From: Thermoplasmata archaeon
GTDB lineage: Archaea > Thermoplasmatota > Thermoplasmata > Thermoplasmatales > Thermoplasmataceae
NCBI GenBank assembly: GCA_021850745.1
Contig: JAJZKX010000001.1
Coordinates: 1 to 29,373 of the forward strand
Reading direction: 5' to 3'
Length of the DNA: 29,373 bases
Positions 28,446 through 29,373 of this stretch are shown piece after piece. Each line of letters starts with the position of its first letter. Positions within the stretch are counted from its first letter, which is position 1. A program made the translations under genes and the position numbers. The notes under the pieces are model-generated. The model made no database searches and was not told where the DNA came from. It saw nothing but the letters and a program-made list of their open reading frames with translations.

Positions 28446-29373
28446 ATGAACATCGATAAGGTGCTGGATAAATATCTCGGAGAGATACTCGTCCTCTCAG
28501 GAAAAATCTACGACCTGAAGGAACTGGGAAGCCACGAGGTACAGTCCTCCATAACCATGGTTCGATTTCTGGAGAATCTTGGATTTACTGTTCGCCTGCC
28601 TTATCTTGACATGCACACAGCATTCAGGGCGGAATCGGGAGATGGCAGGTTCACGGTAGGATTCCTGGCAGAATATGATGCACTTCCCAATGGGCATTCC
28701 TGCGGACACAATCTAATCTCTGCATGGGCTGCAGGATGTGCTGCCATACTGAAAGAGGTGATACATGGTATACGGATTATCGTAATAGGAACTCCGTCAG
28801 AGGAAGGCATGGGAGAATATGCAGGCAGTAAAGCCAGGATGGTCGCTGAGGGCGTATTTGATGATATCAACATTGTTTTCGGCATGCATCCAGACGATAG
28901 ATGGGCAGCAGGTTCGAAGACTCTTGCCGACCTAACGCTGAGACTTGAATTCACCGGCATATCCTCACATAGCGCCGATTCTCCCGAGAGTTCAGTAAAT
29001 GCCTTGGATGCTGCAGTCACTACATATTCAGCAATAAACAGTATGAGAGGATGGGCAAAACATGATAAACATCTCGTCGTGGGGATGATCTTCAGGGAGG
29101 CTGGCGAGGCCACGAATGTCGTGCCCGAAAAGGCGATACTTGACGTGGAAATACGATCCACCTCAACAGAGTTTGTGAAAACGTTTTCAAGGAAGGTCCT
29201 GAAACTTGCCACGGGCATATCTGACGGATACGGAACCAATTTAACGACACTTGAGATAACACCGCTCTACGGCAGTTACAAACCAAACCTGACCATGGAT
29301 TCTATTATCGAGGAAGAACTGAGAAAACTCGGTCTGGATCCGGTCAATGTTGATCAACTTGAGGAACTCCCGT
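28446..29373 (+). CDS. M20-family amidohydrolase (p-aminobenzoyl-glutamate hydrolase/PM20D2-like), 3' end outside window
   Basis: 309 residues are visible; the frame is still open at the right edge, and about 80-130 more residues would be usual. The start MNIDKVLDKY followed by E-L-G-S-H-E-V-Q-S-S is typical of the M20D branch. Metal and catalytic motifs: A-E-Y-D-A-L-P-N-G-H-S-C-G-H-N (75-89, with C86 and H88), G-T-P-S-E-E-G (115-121, Glu pair) and G-M-H-P-D-D (146-151, H148). The region from about 165 to 270 is the dimerisation insert. M20D enzymes cleave amides of amino acids or aromatic amides, so a role in opening an amide-linked substrate or intermediate is possible. It may also be independent of the island, being separated by 1.7 kb of gene-poor DNA. 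Confidence 0.9.
   Translation, partial: MNIDKVLDKYLGEILVLSGKIYDLKELGSHEVQSSITMVRFLENLGFTVRLPYLDMHTAFRAESGDGRFTVGFLAEYDALPNGHSCGHNLISAWAAGCAAILKEVIHGIRIIVIGTPSEEGMGEYAGSKARMVAEGVFDDINIVFGMHPDDRWAAGSKTLADLTLRLEFTGISSHSADSPESSVNALDAAVTTYSAINSMRGWAKHDKHLVVGMIFREAGEATNVVPEKAILDVEIRSTSTEFVKTFSRKVLKLATGISDGYGTNLTTLEITPLYGSYKPNLTMDSIIEEELRKLGLDPVNVDQLEELP

Overview
The window looks like a chromosomal segment of an archaeon, most likely an acidophilic heterotroph of the Thermoplasmatales type; Sulfolobales are a less likely alternative. The reasons are moderate GC, archaeal TATA-like boxes about 25-30 bases before the start codons of first genes (leaderless style), Shine-Dalgarno sites mainly before genes inside operons, and close-packed genes. 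There is no rRNA, convincing tRNA, CRISPR array or intact insertion sequence. The assignment is inference, not a database match.

Layout. 1-254: 3' end of a Dam-type DNA adenine methylase. 463-3527 (minus): operon of flavin reductase, DUF2848 protein, HpaB-type monooxygenase and cupin. 3830-5556: class II aldolase-family protein divergent from a GntR/FCD regulator. 5845-9644 (plus): molybdenum hydroxylase large, FAD and 2Fe-2S subunits. 9662-12040: an ACMSD-like amidohydrolase divergent from a cupin/cyclase-family operon. 12170-18363: UbiX, an FMN split-barrel protein and three UbiD-family genes. 18402-20096: two isochorismatase-family amidohydrolases. 20592-26705: three MFS transporters and a fourth UbiD. 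26706-28445: gene-poor, with a multiply frameshifted pseudogene and one small hypothetical gene. 28446-end: an M20 amidohydrolase cut by the window edge.

Together the genes read as a catabolic island for aromatic or N-heteroaromatic carboxylic acids. It combines uptake (three MFS), ring hydroxylation (Mo hydroxylase, HpaBC-like pair), decarboxylation (UbiD/UbiX, ACMSD-like enzyme), possible ring opening (2-His/1-carboxylate cupin) and hydrolysis of C-N or other acyl bonds (cyclase-family, isochorismatase-family and M20 enzymes). The gene types partly match aerobic picolinate/nicotinate degradation, but several expected enzymes are not in the window.

Two observations stand out. The palindrome TGTATACA occurs perfectly in seven intergenic regions, mostly upstream of catabolic or transport genes, and overlaps at least one TATA box; the only regulator present is the GntR/FCD protein, so this may be its local regulon. 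The four UbiD proteins form two classes: the ~490-residue pair keeps the prFMN catalytic residues R, E and E, whereas the 533-residue pair has Ser in place of Arg and Gly or Gln in place of the first Glu. One of these divergent proteins is encoded just upstream of a flavin-fold protein.
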